NCBI RefSeq assembly: GCF_025642115.1
Contig: NZ_CP106753.1
Coordinates: 1,821,501 to 1,885,500, forward strand
Reading direction: 5' to 3'
DNA from: Chitiniphilus purpureus
Lineage (GTDB): Bacteria; Pseudomonadota; Gammaproteobacteria; Burkholderiales; Chitinibacteraceae
DNA: 64,000 nt
The position numbers were made by a program, and so were the translations under genes. The notes below the pieces were generated by a model that was not told where the DNA came from, made no database searches, and worked only from the letters and a program-made list of their open reading frames with translations. Shown here one piece after another: positions 52,383 to 63,566 of this stretch. Position 1 is the stretch's first letter; the number at the start of each line of letters is the position of its first letter.

Positions 52383-52901
52383 GTGGTTGCGAATGCCGTG
52401 CCCGTTCGTATCGCCCTGTTGTCGGCCGTGCTGCTGATCGCGGCCTGCTCCGCGCCCCCCAAGCGTGCTGGAAAAACCACAGCGCCGCCCGGCATCAGCC
52501 GGATCATCGTCGATTCGGCGCAGCGGCAGGAGGTGCTGCTGTACGCGCTGGGGCTGCTCGATGTCGGTTATCAGTTCGGCGGCAAGAACCCGGAGGCAGG
52601 GCTGGATTGCAGCGGCATGGTGAGCTTCATCTATCGCAATGCCGCCGGTGTGAGCCTGCCGCACAATGCCGCGCAGATCGCGCAGATCGCCCGGCCCATC
52701 GACCGTCGCCAGCTGGACGCGGGTGACCTGGTGTTCTTCAATACCTTGGGAAGGCCGTACTCGCACGTGGGCGTCTACATCGGCGATGGCAAGTTCGTGC
52801 ATGCGCCGTCCAGCGGCGGCAAGATCAAGGTCGAATCGCTGGACAAGCCTTACTTCGCGCAGCGCTTCGAGGGGGGGCGTAGCCTGTTCGCCGGACCGTG
52901 A
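52383..52901 (+). CDS. NlpC/P60 (C40) family lipoprotein, peptidoglycan endopeptidase-like
   Basis: A 172-residue lipoprotein. The signal peptide ends in a lipobox (LIAAC, Cys22). The C40 peptidase domain has Cys76 (DCSG), His128 (SHVG) and His140 (VHAP) as likely catalytic residues. Such enzymes cut peptide stems of peptidoglycan at the cell envelope. The start is probably GTG at 52383, with GAGG 8 nt upstream. It ends 17 bp before the flgN stop on the other strand. Confidence 0.9.
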   Translation: MVANAVPVRIALLSAVLLIAACSAPPKRAGKTTAPPGISRIIVDSAQRQEVLLYALGLLDVGYQFGGKNPEAGLDCSGMVSFIYRNAAGVSLPHNAAQIAQIARPIDRRQLDAGDLVFFNTLGRPYSHVGVYIGDGKFVHAPSSGGKIKVESLDKPYFAQRFEGGRSLFAGP

Positions 52902-52918
52902 CCTGACGCGAGGGGCGG

Positions 52919-53395
52919 TCAGGCCTTGTCGAATGGCTGGCCGCCGATGCGCGTGTGCACCCGGCCATCCTCGCCATACAGCTGCGGCACCTCCTGGGTC
53001 TGCGACAGCTCGGCGAACAGCCGGTCGTTCAGATGACGACGGGTCTCGATCAGTTGGCCGTTGCTGGCATTGCGTGCCTTGACCAGCTGGCTCAGCGCCC
53101 GGATGCGTTGCCATTGCTCGGCCAGCTGCGGATCCAGTGCCCTGAGCGTCTCGTCCAGCAGATGCGCGGGCGTGAGCGGCACGCCACTGCCTTGGGCCAC
53201 AGTGCGCAGCGCCTGGAACTGGTTTTCCAATTGATTGCTGATGTCCAGCTTGGCGGCGGTCAAGGCCGAGAGGGAGTCGATATCGGAATGGACGAGCACA
53301 TGCTGTTCTTCTTCGAGCAGCGCATCAAAGCGTGCCATCGTGCTTTCCAGTGCCGAGAACAGCGCGATGAACTGCGCCTTGGCAGCTTCAGTCAC
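52919..53395 (-). CDS. flgN: flagellar export chaperone FlgN
   Basis: A 158-residue, mostly helical cytosolic chaperone for the hook-filament junction proteins FlgK and FlgL. The segments ALLEEEQHVLVHSD and LDAKL-type ISNQLENQF fit the FlgN family. The start is probably GTG at 53395 with an AGGAG Shine-Dalgarno; it overlaps the end of flgM by 8 bp, so translation is coupled. It is co-transcribed with flgM from a sigma-28 promoter. Confidence 0.85.
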   Translation of the reverse strand: MTEAAKAQFIALFSALESTMARFDALLEEEQHVLVHSDIDSLSALTAAKLDISNQLENQFQALRTVAQGSGVPLTPAHLLDETLRALDPQLAEQWQRIRALSQLVKARNASNGQLIETRRHLNDRLFAELSQTQEVPQLYGEDGRVHTRIGGQPFDKA

Positions 53396-53669
53396 GTAAC
53401 AGCTCCTGGACGCTGGCAAGCAGCTTGTCGGCAATGGCTTCGGGCTTCACGGTGAAACGGCCCTCGGCGATCGCCTGGCGCAGTGCCTGCACCCGCGCGC
53501 TGTCGAAAGGCGCGGCTTCATCTGCCTGACCGATCTGGGCCGCCAGCGGGTTCAACGTCACGCTCTCGTCCTGCGCAGGCGCCACGGTAGGCTTGGCAAC
53601 TTCGTTCTGCCGCTCGGTATTGCGGCTGACGGGGGCCAGGGTGCTCTTGCCGGAGTGATCGATCTTCAT
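53388..53669 (-). CDS. flgM: anti-sigma-28 factor FlgM
   Basis: A 93-residue anti-sigma factor that holds FliA (sigma-28) until the hook is complete and FlgM is exported. The N-terminus is disordered-looking, and the C-terminal part (ALRQAIAEGRFTVKPEAIADKLL) is the sigma-binding signature. A sigma-28 promoter lies upstream at 53722-53748, giving the usual autoregulatory loop. flgN overlaps its end. Confidence 0.92.
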   Translation of the reverse strand: MKIDHSGKSTLAPVSRNTERQNEVAKPTVAPAQDESVTLNPLAAQIGQADEAAPFDSARVQALRQAIAEGRFTVKPEAIADKLLASVQELLRD

Positions 53670-53721
53670 GACGGTCTGCCTTCATCGCCACTGCGCGATA
53701 GGGATGGAGTGATTATGCCTA

Positions 53722-53748
53722 GTATCGGACGGCCTCGCGAAAACTTTA
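53722..53748 (-). promoter_or_regulatory. sigma-28 (FliA) promoter of flgMN
   Basis: On the minus strand the -35 is TAAAGTTT (53741-53748), a perfect match to consensus. An 11-bp spacer leads to TCCGATAC (53722-53729), matching six of eight bases of GCCGATAA. The start site would be about 45 bp before the flgM ATG. Confidence 0.85.
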
Positions 53749-53855
53749 GCGAATCAGCGATTTATCAGCTTGCCCTGATATAGATGCCTGTTTTTGCAGC
53801 GGCCAGCTACCCGCTATGCTAGGGTCACGTCAAATCGCGCAGGCTAGGAGGATGC

Positions 53856-54275
53856 ATGCAAACCATCAATACCCGTTTTGGCAATGTCGAGGTCGATCCG
53901 GACACCATCCTGACCTTTCCGCGTGGCTTGCCCGGTTTCGAGCAGTGCACGCGCTACAAGTTGCTGCATGAGGACAACCCGCAGCCCAAGGTGCTCTGGC
54001 TGCAATCGTTGGACGATCCGGACTTGGCGTTCAGCGTCATCAACAGTGAACTGTTCGGCGTCAACTACCAGATCCAGCTCAGCGACGAGGAATGTGCGCT
54101 GCTGCAGTTGCAGCGCCCCGAAGATGTGCTGCTGCTGTTGATGCTGATGCGTCCGGACCGGAACGAGGGGATCCGTGCCAATACCTGTGCGCCGCTCGTC
54201 CTCAATGTCAGCAGTCGTATCGGTTTCCAGAAGACTGGATTGCGCGCAGATATCGTCTTCAGCAATCTTTGCTGA
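53856..54275 (+). CDS. fliW: flagellar assembly factor FliW
   Basis: A 139-residue soluble protein that binds flagellin and relieves the translational repressor CsrA, linking flagellin level to its own mRNA use. The segments VEVDPDTILTFPRGLPGFE, SVINSELFGVNYQIQL and NTCAPLVLNV are family signatures. It is divergent from flgMN. csrA and flagellin genes are not nearby. Confidence 0.92.
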   Translation: MQTINTRFGNVEVDPDTILTFPRGLPGFEQCTRYKLLHEDNPQPKVLWLQSLDDPDLAFSVINSELFGVNYQIQLSDEECALLQLQRPEDVLLLLMLMRPDRNEGIRANTCAPLVLNVSSRIGFQKTGLRADIVFSNLC

Positions 54276-54369
54276 GGCGCCGCAGGGCCGACGATCAGCG
54301 CCACGGCTTGGGATGCCGTAGGGCTTGCTGTATGATCGGCTGGTTTTTTGCCCTGCGCCATTTGGAGCG

Positions 54370-54393
54370 GGGCTGTCTTATGGGCTGTCTTAT
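54370..54393 (+). repeat. perfect 12-bp tandem duplication in the accA leader
   Basis: Two adjacent identical 12-bp units (54370-54381 and 54382-54393) lie 28 bp before the accA start. Each unit ends in TAT followed by G, creating two ATG triplets out of frame with accA. Confidence 0.75.
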
Positions 54394-54420
54394 GCTCTGC
54401 AGGGTGGGGAAAAAAGAGGC

Positions 54421-55389
<969 letters not shown>

Positions 55390-56799
55390 TCTTGACGGGC
55401 AGGTGGCCGCATCCATTGCCCGCCACCTGCCGCCCGGCAGCCGTCATGTCTGCATCGGCCTCTCCGGCGGGCTCGATTCCATGGTGCTGCTCGCGGTGCT
55501 GCTGGCACTGCGCGATACGCTTGGCCTGCAGCTGAGCGCCGTGCATGTGCATCACGGCCTGTCGCCCCATGCCGATGCCTGGGCTGACTTCGTCGCCGCG
55601 CAGTGTGCGGCATTGCAGGTACCCTGCCGTGTTGAACGCGTCCGCCTGAGCGGGGTGGCCGAGCTGGGGGTCGAAGCGGCCGCCCGCAATGCGCGCTACG
55701 CCGTGCTCTCGGGATGTGAGGCTGATGCGGTGATGCTGGCGCATCACCGCAATGATCAGGCCGAGACGGTGCTGCTCAACCTGTTGCGGGGGGCCGGTCC
55801 GGCCGGACTTGCGGCAATGCCGCCGATGCGCCGGCTTACACCGGCCCTGCTGCTGCTGCGGCCCTTGCTCGACGTACCGCGTGCTGCGCTGCTGCACTAT
55901 GCCCAGGCGCATGGGCTGGCGTGGATCGAGGACGAAAGCAATGCCGACACGCGCTTTGACCGCAATTTCCTGCGGTTGCGCGCGCTACCGCTGTTGCGCG
56001 AGCGCTTTGCCGGGCTCGACGAGACGCTGGCACGCGCAGCGGCCCACCTGGCAGAGGCACAGGCCTTGCTCTCGGCCTACGGCGCACTCGATGCCCAGGC
56101 CTATCGGCACACTGTACCGGAGCGTTTCGATGCCAGACGCGCACTGGCGGAGCTGGGCGAGGCACGTGCGCGCCATGCGCTGCGCATCTGGCTCGGGCTG
56201 TTGGGGATCGTCCCGGACGAACGCGCTTTCGCAGCATTGTGGGCGCAGACCCTGAGCAGGCCCGACGCCCAGCCGTCGTGGCGCTGGCGCGGTCATGGAT
56301 TGCGGCGCCACCGAGGCCAGTGGTACCCGGTGGGCCCGCTCGCGGGGCCCGGCCCGGCGCTGCGGATCGTATGGCGGGATGGCCAGCCAGACACATTGGC
56401 AGGCTGGCAGGGCAGGTTGGTGTGGCAACGGGCGCCGGATGGACTGGCCCCGGTGGGCCTGGCGCGCGGCGCGCTCGAAGTCCGGCCTCGCCAGGGGGGT
56501 GAAGTGCTGCAGGTGCGCAGGCACGGCCCGCATCGCCCCCTCAAACTGTTGTTCCAGGAGGCGGGCGTGCCGCCATGGCTGCGCGAGTGCCTGCCGCTGT
56601 TGTATCTGGACGGTACTTTGGTCGCCGTGCCCGGGGTGGCGCTTGCCGCCGCAGCCACTGCCGCAGATGGCTGGTGGCCGCAGTGGCAGATCGAGCCCGC
56701 AGCGACGCCCTGAACAGGCGTCGCCGGTGCAAGGCTCTGCTTGCGTTCCCTTTGGCCGCGTCGCGCTTTCGCCGCACAGCAGGCGGCCATGCACCTGCT

Positions 56800-57930
56800 T
56801 CAGGTCAGCAGTGCTTCCATGGTCTTGCGGTAGATCGCCGACAGTTTCGGCAGATCCGCCACGGCCACGCATTCGTTGAGCTTGTGGATGGTGCGGTTCA
56901 GCGGTCCGAATTCGACCACCTGCGGGCAATGCTTGGCGATGAAGCGCCCATCCGAGGTGCCGCCGGTGGTATTGAGCACCGGCACGCTGCCGGTCACCCT
57001 GGCCACTGCGCCGCGGATGGCATCGATCAGCTCGCCATGATCGGTCAGGAACGGCTCGCCGCTGAGTGTCCACTCGATCTCGTGCTCCAGCCCGTGCGCA
57101 TCGAGAACGGCGTGCACCTTCCGCTGCAGCGATTCGGCTGTGTTCTCGGTCGAGAAGCGGAAATTGAACTGCAGTTCCACGGTTCCCGGAATCACGTTGG
57201 TGGCGCCGGTGCCGCCGTGGATATTGGAAACCTGCCAAGTGGTCGGCGGGAAATGGACGTTGCCCTTGTCCCATTCGGTCCGGGCCAGCTCGTCGAGCGC
57301 CGGCGCAAGCAGGTGGATCGGATTCTTCGCCAGATGGGGGTAGGCGATATGGCCCTGCACGCCATGCACGGTCAGATGGCCGGACAATGACCCGCGGCGG
57401 CCATTCTTGATGGTGTCGCCAAAGGCTTCCGCGCTGGTCGGTTCGCCGACGATGCAATAGTCGAGTGCCTCGCCGCGTGCGCGCAGCGTATCGATCACTT
57501 TCACCGTGCCGTGGCGCGCCGGGCCTTCCTCGTCCGAAGTCAGCAGGAACGCGATCGAGCCGCGCGGCTCCGGGTGGGTGGCGAGAAAATCCTCGGTGGC
57601 CGTGACGAAGGCGGCCAGGGACGCCTTCATGTCGGCGGCGCCGCGACCGTAGAGATGGTCGTCCCGCACCACCGGAGCGAACGGATCGGAGTGCCAGCGC
57701 TCGATCGGTCCGGTGGGCACTACGTCGGTATGGCCGGCAAACACCAGCACCGGCCCCTGACTGCCGCGGCGAGCCCAAAGGTTGTCCACGTCTTCGAAAC
57801 GCAGATGCTCGATCTGAAAGCCCAGCTGCTCCAGCCTGCGGGCGATGATCTGCTGGCAGTCCGCGTCATTCGGTGTGACCGAGGGCTGCTTCATCAGTTG
57901 GATCGTCAGATCCAGCGTGGGATTGCTCAT
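56800..57930 (-). CDS. dapE: succinyl-diaminopimelate desuccinylase
   Basis: A 376-residue dinuclear-zinc M20 amidohydrolase of lysine and diaminopimelate synthesis. Motifs in order are [11 protein letters not shown] (zinc His), [10 protein letters not shown] (bridging Asp), TSDEEGPA (catalytic Glu) and [11 protein letters not shown] near the C-terminus. The length is standard. Its ATG overlaps the stop of the upstream ArsC-like gene by 4 bp. Confidence 0.96.
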   Translation of the reverse strand: MSNPTLDLTIQLMKQPSVTPNDADCQQIIARRLEQLGFQIEHLRFEDVDNLWARRGSQGPVLVFAGHTDVVPTGPIERWHSDPFAPVVRDDHLYGRGAADMKASLAAFVTATEDFLATHPEPRGSIAFLLTSDEEGPARHGTVKVIDTLRARGEALDYCIVGEPTSAEAFGDTIKNGRRGSLSGHLTVHGVQGHIAYPHLAKNPIHLLAPALDELARTEWDKGNVHFPPTTWQVSNIHGGTGATNVIPGTVELQFNFRFSTENTAESLQRKVHAVLDAHGLEHEIEWTLSGEPFLTDHGELIDAIRGAVARVTGSVPVLNTTGGTSDGRFIAKHCPQVVEFGPLNRTIHKLNECVAVADLPKLSAIYRKTMEALLT

Positions 57931-58271
57931 TTCAGGAAGGCCGCATAATCGTTGGGGTTGAAGCCGACCAGAATCTTACCATCGTGTTCGAGCACGGGGC
58001 GCTTGATGACACTGGGTTGCGAGAGCATCAGCGCAATGGCCGACTCGGCGTCGTGCACCGCGGCTTTGCTGTCGTCGTCCAACTTGCGCCAAGTGGTGCC
58101 GGACTTGTTCACCAGCACTTCCCAGCCGCGTTGCCCGATCCAGCCCTGCAACAGCGCCCGGTCCACGCCTTGCTTCTTGTAGTCGTGCCAAGCGTATTCA
58201 AGCCCGGCCTCGGCCAGCCAGGCACGTGCCTTCTTCACGGTGTCGCAGTTGGGAATGCCGTAGAGCTTCAT
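57927..58271 (-). CDS. ArsC/Spx-family protein (YffB-like)
   Basis: A 114-residue thioredoxin-fold protein. The single cysteine Cys9 lies in [11 protein letters not shown], where arsenate reductases and Spx have CxxC or CxxS. The segments [18 protein letters not shown] and [15 protein letters not shown] are typical of YffB, which is often next to dapE as here. It is more likely a glutathione-dependent reductase-like protein of unknown substrate than an arsenate reductase. It overlaps dapE by 4 bp. Confidence 0.88.
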   Translation of the reverse strand: MKLYGIPNCDTVKKARAWLAEAGLEYAWHDYKKQGVDRALLQGWIGQRGWEVLVNKSGTTWRKLDDDSKAAVHDAESAIALMLSQPSVIKRPVLEHDGKILVGFNPNDYAAFLK

Positions 58272-58429
58272 GGTGATGGTTCCAGGGAATGTCGGATGCC
58301 GGCGGGCCTCAGCCCGCCAGCGCGGCGCTGGCGGCGTGGCAGCCGGAAAGACAGCGGGGCGCTGCGACCGGAGTGCGCTGTGCGGCCGGCCCCTTGCGCT
58401 GCAGGGCCGGTCAGGCACCGCAGGCCGGA

Positions 58430-59584
58430 TCAGTGCAGCGGGATGTCGAAATTGATCTGGGTATCCTGCTGGGGTGGTGCCGCTGCGGGCTGCGGCGCGC
58501 GTTTGGCGGCCTGCTGCTCCTCGACGGTCTGCGCGTTGTTCACCATCCAAGCGAGGTTGGTGGCCGAATCGGCGTTGCGCAGCGCTTCGTCGAGTTCGAC
58601 CTCGCCGTCGCGGTAAAGGCGATACAGTGCCTGCTCGAACGTCTGCGAACCTTCGGACAGCGACTGCTCCATTGCCTCCTTGATGTCCGCGAGCTGGCCG
58701 TTGCGGATCAGTTCGGCAATCCGGTTGGTATTGAGCATGACCTCCACCGCCGGAACCAGCCGCCCTTGCCGGTCGCGGACCAGGCGCTGCGAGATGATGG
58801 CGCGCAATGCCGTCGAGAGGTCATACAGCAATGACTCGCGCGCGTCCTGCGGAAAGAAGTTCACGATGCGCGACAGCGAGTGGTAACTGTTGTTGGCATG
58901 CAGGGTGGACAGGCACAGATGGCCGGCCTGGGCATATTGCATCGCGTAGTTCATGGTCTCGCGGTCGCGGATCTCGCCGATCATCAGCACGTCAGGCGCT
59001 TCGCGCATCGCGTTCTTCAGCGCCTCGCCGTAGCTCTTGGTATCCACACCGATCTCGCGCTGGTTGACCAGGCTCTTCTTGTGCGAATACAGGTATTCGA
59101 TCGGGTCCTCGACGGTGAGGATATGCCCCGGGTGCAGCGCATTGCGGTGCTCCAGCATGGCCGCCACGGTCGAGGACTTGCCCGAACCGGTGGCGCCCAC
59201 CATCAGCACGATGCCGCGCTTTTCCATCACCAGCTCCTTGAGCAGTGGCGGCAGACGCAGCTCCTCGACGCTCAGCGCGCGCGGCCGGATGAAGCGGGCC
59301 ACCATCGCCACCGTGCCCCGGGTGCGGAAGATATTGAGACGGAAGTTGCCGATCCCCTCGAGCGGCAACCCCAGGTTGAGTTCGAGATCTTCTTCGAAGC
59401 GGGCGATCTGGTCGGGCCGCAGCAGCTGGTAGACCAGCTGCTTGACGTGCTCGGCCCCGAGCACCTGATTGTTCACCGGGTGGCACACGCCGCTGATCTT
59501 GATCGTGATCGGCGAATTGCTGGACAGGAACAGGTCGGATGCCTGTTTTTCGGCCATCAGCTTGAAGAAGGGCAACAGGTTCAT
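58430..59584 (-). CDS. pilU: type IV pilus retraction ATPase PilU
   Basis: A 384-residue hexameric cytosolic ATPase. Walker A GATGSGKSS, the Asp box VEDPIEYLYSHKKS, and Walker B with MIGEIRDRETM are present. The C-terminus (SLSEGSQTFEQALYRLYRDGEVELDEALRNADSATNL, shown here only as the region after residue 310) has PilU-like length rather than that of PilT. PilU helps PilT retract type IV pili. No pilT is adjacent, and fadD lies 11 bp upstream. Confidence 0.9.
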   Translation of the reverse strand: MNLLPFFKLMAEKQASDLFLSSNSPITIKISGVCHPVNNQVLGAEHVKQLVYQLLRPDQIARFEEDLELNLGLPLEGIGNFRLNIFRTRGTVAMVARFIRPRALSVEELRLPPLLKELVMEKRGIVLMVGATGSGKSSTVAAMLEHRNALHPGHILTVEDPIEYLYSHKKSLVNQREIGVDTKSYGEALKNAMREAPDVLMIGEIRDRETMNYAMQYAQAGHLCLSTLHANNSYHSLSRIVNFFPQDARESLLYDLSTALRAIISQRLVRDRQGRLVPAVEVMLNTNRIAELIRNGQLADIKEAMEQSLSEGSQTFEQALYRLYRDGEVELDEALRNADSATNLAWMVNNAQTVEEQQAAKRAPQPAAAPPQQDTQINFDIPLH

Positions 59585-59595
59585 GGCGTTTGCTC

Positions 59596-61260
59596 TTATT
59601 GGGTTGTACGCAACTCCCTGCGCAGAATCTTACCGACATTCGACTTGGGCAGCTCGGTTCGGAATTCAACCTGCTTGGGCACCTTATAATTGGTCAGATT
59701 CTCACGACAGTAGGCGATGACGTCCTCGGCGGTCAGTGCCGGGTCGCGCTTGACCACGAACAGCTTGAGCGCCTCGCCGGTCTTTTCATCCTGCACCCCG
59801 ATGCAGGCCACTTCCAGTACGCCGGGATGATTGGCCACCACGTCCTCGATCTCGTTGGGATACACATTGAAGCCCGAGATCAGGATCATGTCCTTCTTGC
59901 GATCGACCAGCTTGAAGTAGCCCGTAGTCGACATCACCGCGATATCCCCGGTGGCGAGAAAGCCGTCCTCGCCCAGCACCTTGGCGGTTTCGTCCGGGCG
60001 GTTCCAGTACCCTTTCATCACCTGTGGCCCCTTGATGCACAGTTCGCCGCGCTCGCCGGCCGGCAGGGCACGCCCTTCGCCGTCGCGTATCTGCGCGTCG
60101 GTGTTGGGCAGGGGCAGGCCGATCATGCCGTTGTATTCCTTGAGCGTGAGCGGGTTGATCATCGCCGCCGGCGAGGTCTCGGTCAGCCCGTAGGCTTCGA
60201 TCAGCGGCACGCCGGTGATCTTCTGCCATTTGTCCGCCACCGCATGCTGCACCGCCATCCCGCCGCCCAGCGCAAGCTTCCAGCGACTGAAGTCGAGTTG
60301 GGCGAACTCGGGCCGGTTGAGGAGCGCGTTGAAAAGCGTATTCACCCCGGTCATGCAGGTGACCGGATACCGTGCCAGTTCCTTGATGAAGTTGGGGATG
60401 TCGCGCGGGTTGGTGATCAGCAGATTGGTGGCGCCCGCCTTGGTGAAGATCATGCAGTTCGCGGTCAGGCAGAAGATGTGATACAGCGGCAGCGCGGTGA
60501 CGATCCATTCGCCGCCCTCGTCGATCACGTCGCTGATCCAGGTGTGCGCCTGCTGCATGTTGGCCACGATGTTGCCATGCGTCAGCATTGCGCCCTTGGC
60601 CACGCCGGTGGTGCCGCCGGTGTATTGCAGGAAGGCCAGATCGTCCAGCGTGACCCGCACCGGCTCGAACGTATGCCGCGCGCCGCGGGCGAGCGCGCTG
60701 TTGAATGGGATTGCATCGGGCAGCGCATAGTCCGGCACCATGCGCTTGACATGCCTGACCACCAGATTGACGAGCTGGCGCTTCGGAAAATCGAGCTGGT
60801 CGCCGATCTGGGTCAGGATGATGTGTTTGACCGAGGTCTGCCCGATCACCTTGGCCAGTGTGTGTGCGAAGTTGGCGACGATCACGATCGCCTCGGCACC
60901 GGAGTCCTTGAGCTGATGCTCCAGCTCGCGCGGCGTGTAGAGCGGATTGACGTTCACCACCGTCATGCCGGCCTGCAGGATGCCGAAGATGGCGATCGGA
61001 TACTGCAGCAGATTGGGCATCATCACTGCCACCCGTGTGCCGCGCGCAAGCTTGAGGTCCTGCTGCAGGAAGGTTGCGAAGGCCTGGGCGCGCTCGCTGA
61101 TCTGCCGGTAGGTGAGCGATTTGCCCATGTTCACGAAGGCCGGCCGGTCGGCGTACTTCTGGACCGAGCGGGCGAATACGTCCGGGATCGAGCTGAAGGC
61201 TTCCACATCGATCTGATGCGGCGCATGGCTGGGATAGCTGGCAAGCCAGGGGCGGTCCAT
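59596..61260 (-). CDS. fadD: long-chain-fatty-acid--CoA ligase
   Basis: A 554-residue AMP-forming acyl-CoA synthetase at the inner membrane that activates fatty acids for degradation or lipid synthesis. The AMP-binding motif [12 protein letters not shown] is at about residues 211-222, then [15 protein letters not shown] and the C-terminal [12 protein letters not shown] lysine motif. [10 protein letters not shown] is the usual start, at 61260, even though the frame is open upstream. It starts a minus-strand unit with pilU. Confidence 0.95.
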   Translation of the reverse strand: MDRPWLASYPSHAPHQIDVEAFSSIPDVFARSVQKYADRPAFVNMGKSLTYRQISERAQAFATFLQQDLKLARGTRVAVMMPNLLQYPIAIFGILQAGMTVVNVNPLYTPRELEHQLKDSGAEAIVIVANFAHTLAKVIGQTSVKHIILTQIGDQLDFPKRQLVNLVVRHVKRMVPDYALPDAIPFNSALARGARHTFEPVRVTLDDLAFLQYTGGTTGVAKGAMLTHGNIVANMQQAHTWISDVIDEGGEWIVTALPLYHIFCLTANCMIFTKAGATNLLITNPRDIPNFIKELARYPVTCMTGVNTLFNALLNRPEFAQLDFSRWKLALGGGMAVQHAVADKWQKITGVPLIEAYGLTETSPAAMINPLTLKEYNGMIGLPLPNTDAQIRDGEGRALPAGERGELCIKGPQVMKGYWNRPDETAKVLGEDGFLATGDIAVMSTTGYFKLVDRKKDMILISGFNVYPNEIEDVVANHPGVLEVACIGVQDEKTGEALKLFVVKRDPALTAEDVIAYCRENLTNYKVPKQVEFRTELPKSNVGKILRRELRTTQ

Positions 61261-61398
61261 CGTTTGCGCTCCTTGATTAGTTATTGGCTGAGCAAAAAGC
61301 GGCGCAGTCCAGGGCTGATCTGCTGCGACGGGGTGTGCATGACTTTGCCATGTAACGCCAAGCGGCGTAAACGCAGTGCAGCGGCCCCATCTGGACAG

Positions 61399-61427
61399 TT
61401 TCGCCAAGTGGTTGTTTCTGATAGTAT
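61399..61427 (+). promoter_or_regulatory. candidate promoter of the rimP-nusA-infB operon
   Basis: An extended -10 TGATAGTAT (61419-61427) with a weak -35 TTTCGC (61399-61404) and 17-bp spacing. It lies about 145 bp before rimP and upstream of the leader hairpin. Confidence 0.5.
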
Positions 61428-61522
61428 CCGGCCTATCCCCTAGGCGGCGATTTGAAACCGGCGCTTTGCGACCCGCAGAGCCGCGCTGGACGGTCTTTGC
61501 CGGGAACAGGGATGTGCTTTTC

Positions 61523-61552
61523 AAATGGGCGCAGTATTGCAGCCCATTTTTT
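61523..61552 (+). terminator. leader terminator/attenuator upstream of rimP
   Basis: An 8-bp outer stem (61523-61530 with 61542-61549), a 3-bp inner stem GCA/TGC with loop GTAT and one bulged A, followed by a T-run to 61552. It lies between the candidate promoter and rimP, so it could end transcripts early as in attenuation. Confidence 0.75.
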
Positions 61553-61572
61553 GTTTGCAGCAAAGGATCTGG

Positions 61573-62007
61573 ATGGCAGTCAACCTGCAGGAAGTCGTCG
61601 AAACCACGCTGGCCGCGCTCGGCTATGAACTCGTTGATCTGGAGATCGGCCAGCGCGGCCTGATGCGCCTGTTCATCGACCGGCCGGGCGGCATCACCGT
61701 CGAGGATTGTGTCAGCGTCAGCAATCATTTCACCCGCCTGTTCATGGTCGAAGGCATCGACTACGAGCGGCTCGAAGTCTCGTCCCCTGGCCTTGACCGC
61801 GTGCTGAAGAAACCGGCGGATTTCGAGCGCTTTGCCGGGCAGATGGTCAAGGTCAAGTTGCGCCTGCCCCTGCCGGACAAGCGCAAGCGCCTGGTTGGCA
61901 CGCTCATCGGTCTCGAAGGAGACGCGGTGCAGATCGAGTGCGACGGCGAGCGCCTGGCGCTGCCGCTGTCGCAGTTGGACAAGGTCCGGCTGGAGCCCCA
62001 GTTCTGA
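61573..62007 (+). CDS. rimP: ribosome maturation factor RimP
   Basis: A 144-residue protein needed for 30S subunit maturation. The segments [34 protein letters not shown] and [19 protein letters not shown] are diagnostic. The ATG at 61573 follows AAAGGA. It heads the rimP-nusA-infB operon. Confidence 0.95.
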   Translation: MAVNLQEVVETTLAALGYELVDLEIGQRGLMRLFIDRPGGITVEDCVSVSNHFTRLFMVEGIDYERLEVSSPGLDRVLKKPADFERFAGQMVKVKLRLPLPDKRKRLVGTLIGLEGDAVQIECDGERLALPLSQLDKVRLEPQF

Positions 62008-62077
62008 TACACGACCAGATCACACCGAACAACACCACATGCCGTCTGTGCGAAGGATAGAAAGGGATTAAACGACA

Positions 62078-63550
62078 ATGAGCCGTGAAATTCTGCTGCT
62101 GGTTGATGCGCTCGCCCGCGAAAAGAACGTAGACAAGGATGTGGTCTTCACCGCGCTGGAGATGGCGCTCGCGTCGGCCACCAAGAAGCGCTACGACGAT
62201 GAGGTGGATATCCGTGTCCAGATCGACCGGGACAGCGGCGACTACCGCTCGTTCCGGGTGTGGACCGTGGTCGAGGACAACGATCACGAAGAACCTAGTC
62301 GTCAGATCGCCATCACCGATGCGCCTGACTACGACAAGGACCTCCTGGTGGGCGATGCCTGGGAGGAGGAGCTTGAGCCGATCGAGTTCGGCCGCATCGG
62401 CGCGCAGACCGCCAAGCAGGTCATCCTGCAGAAGATCCGCGATGCCGAGCGCGAGCAGAACCTGAACGACTTCCTGGAGCGGCGCGAACATATCGTGTCC
62501 GGCACCATCAAGCGTATCGAGCGCGGCAACGCCATCATCGAGCTGGGCAAGCTCGAAGCCATCCTGCCGCGCGACCAGATGATCCCCAAGGAGAACCTGC
62601 GCGTGGGCGACCGTGTCCGCGCCTTCCTGCTGCGCATCGATCGCCTGGGACGTGGCCCGCAGCTCGTGCTGTCGCGGACCGCGCCCGAGTTCATGGCCAA
62701 GCTCTTCGAGATGGAAGTGCCCGAGATCGAGAATGGCCTGATCGAGCTGATGGGGGTGGCACGCGATCCGGGCATGCGTGCCAAGATCGCGGTCAAATCC
62801 AACGACCAGCGGGTCGATCCGCAGGGCACCTGCATCGGTGTACGCGGTTCACGCGTCAATGCGGTCACCAATGAGCTGGCTGGCGAACGGGTCGACATCA
62901 TCCTGTGGTCGTCCGATCCGGCGCAGTTCGTGATCGGCGCGCTGTCGCCGGCCGATGTCAGCTCCATCGTGGTCGACGAGGACAGCCACGCGATGGATGT
63001 GATCGTCGATGAGGAGAACCTCGCGATGTCGATCGGCCGGGGCGGCCAGAACGTGAAGCTCGCCTCCGAGCTGACCGGCTGGAAGCTCAACATCATGACC
63101 GTCGACGAAGCCGAGCAGAAGCACGAGGAGGAGTTCTCCAAGGTACGCGAGCTCTTCATTCAGGCGCTGGATGTCGACGAGGAAGTGGCCAACGTGCTGG
63201 TGCAGGAAGGATTCAACACGCTGGAAGAGGTGGCGTACGTGCCGCTCGACGAAATGCTGGAGATCGAGGCATTCGACGAGGACACGGTCAACGAGCTGCG
63301 TGCGCGTGCCCGCGATGCACTGCTGACGCAGGCGATCGTGCGCGAGGAAAAGCTCGAGCACCAGTCCGAGGACCTGAAGACACTGGAAGGCATGACCCCG
63401 GAGCTCGCCGCCGCACTTGCCGAGCACGAGATACATACCCGCGATGACCTTGCCGAGCTGGCGGTGGACGAGCTCACCGAAATGACGGGCATCAGCGAGG
63501 AGAACGCGAAGCAACTGATCATGAAGGCACGCGAGCACTGGTTTGCGTGA
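62078..63550 (+). CDS. nusA: transcription termination/antitermination protein NusA
   Basis: A 490-residue RNA polymerase-binding factor that controls pausing, termination and antitermination. It has the N-terminal RNAP-binding domain ([16 protein letters not shown]), an S1 domain ([18 protein letters not shown]), two KH domains ([14 protein letters not shown] ... [14 protein letters not shown]), and two C-terminal acidic helix-hairpin repeats, close to the 495-residue E. coli form. AAGGGA lies upstream of the ATG. Confidence 0.96.
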   Translation: MSREILLLVDALAREKNVDKDVVFTALEMALASATKKRYDDEVDIRVQIDRDSGDYRSFRVWTVVEDNDHEEPSRQIAITDAPDYDKDLLVGDAWEEELEPIEFGRIGAQTAKQVILQKIRDAEREQNLNDFLERREHIVSGTIKRIERGNAIIELGKLEAILPRDQMIPKENLRVGDRVRAFLLRIDRLGRGPQLVLSRTAPEFMAKLFEMEVPEIENGLIELMGVARDPGMRAKIAVKSNDQRVDPQGTCIGVRGSRVNAVTNELAGERVDIILWSSDPAQFVIGALSPADVSSIVVDEDSHAMDVIVDEENLAMSIGRGGQNVKLASELTGWKLNIMTVDEAEQKHEEEFSKVRELFIQALDVDEEVANVLVQEGFNTLEEVAYVPLDEMLEIEAFDEDTVNELRARARDALLTQAIVREEKLEHQSEDLKTLEGMTPELAAALAEHEIHTRDDLAELAVDELTEMTGISEENAKQLIMKAREHWFA

Positions 63551-63566
63551 GCCGGGAGGAAATTGA

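Noticed and set aside
59590..61443. A long plus-strand open frame opposite fadD
   Set aside because: It is a shadow of fadD with an unlikely His/Gly/Asp-rich product and no ribosome-binding site.
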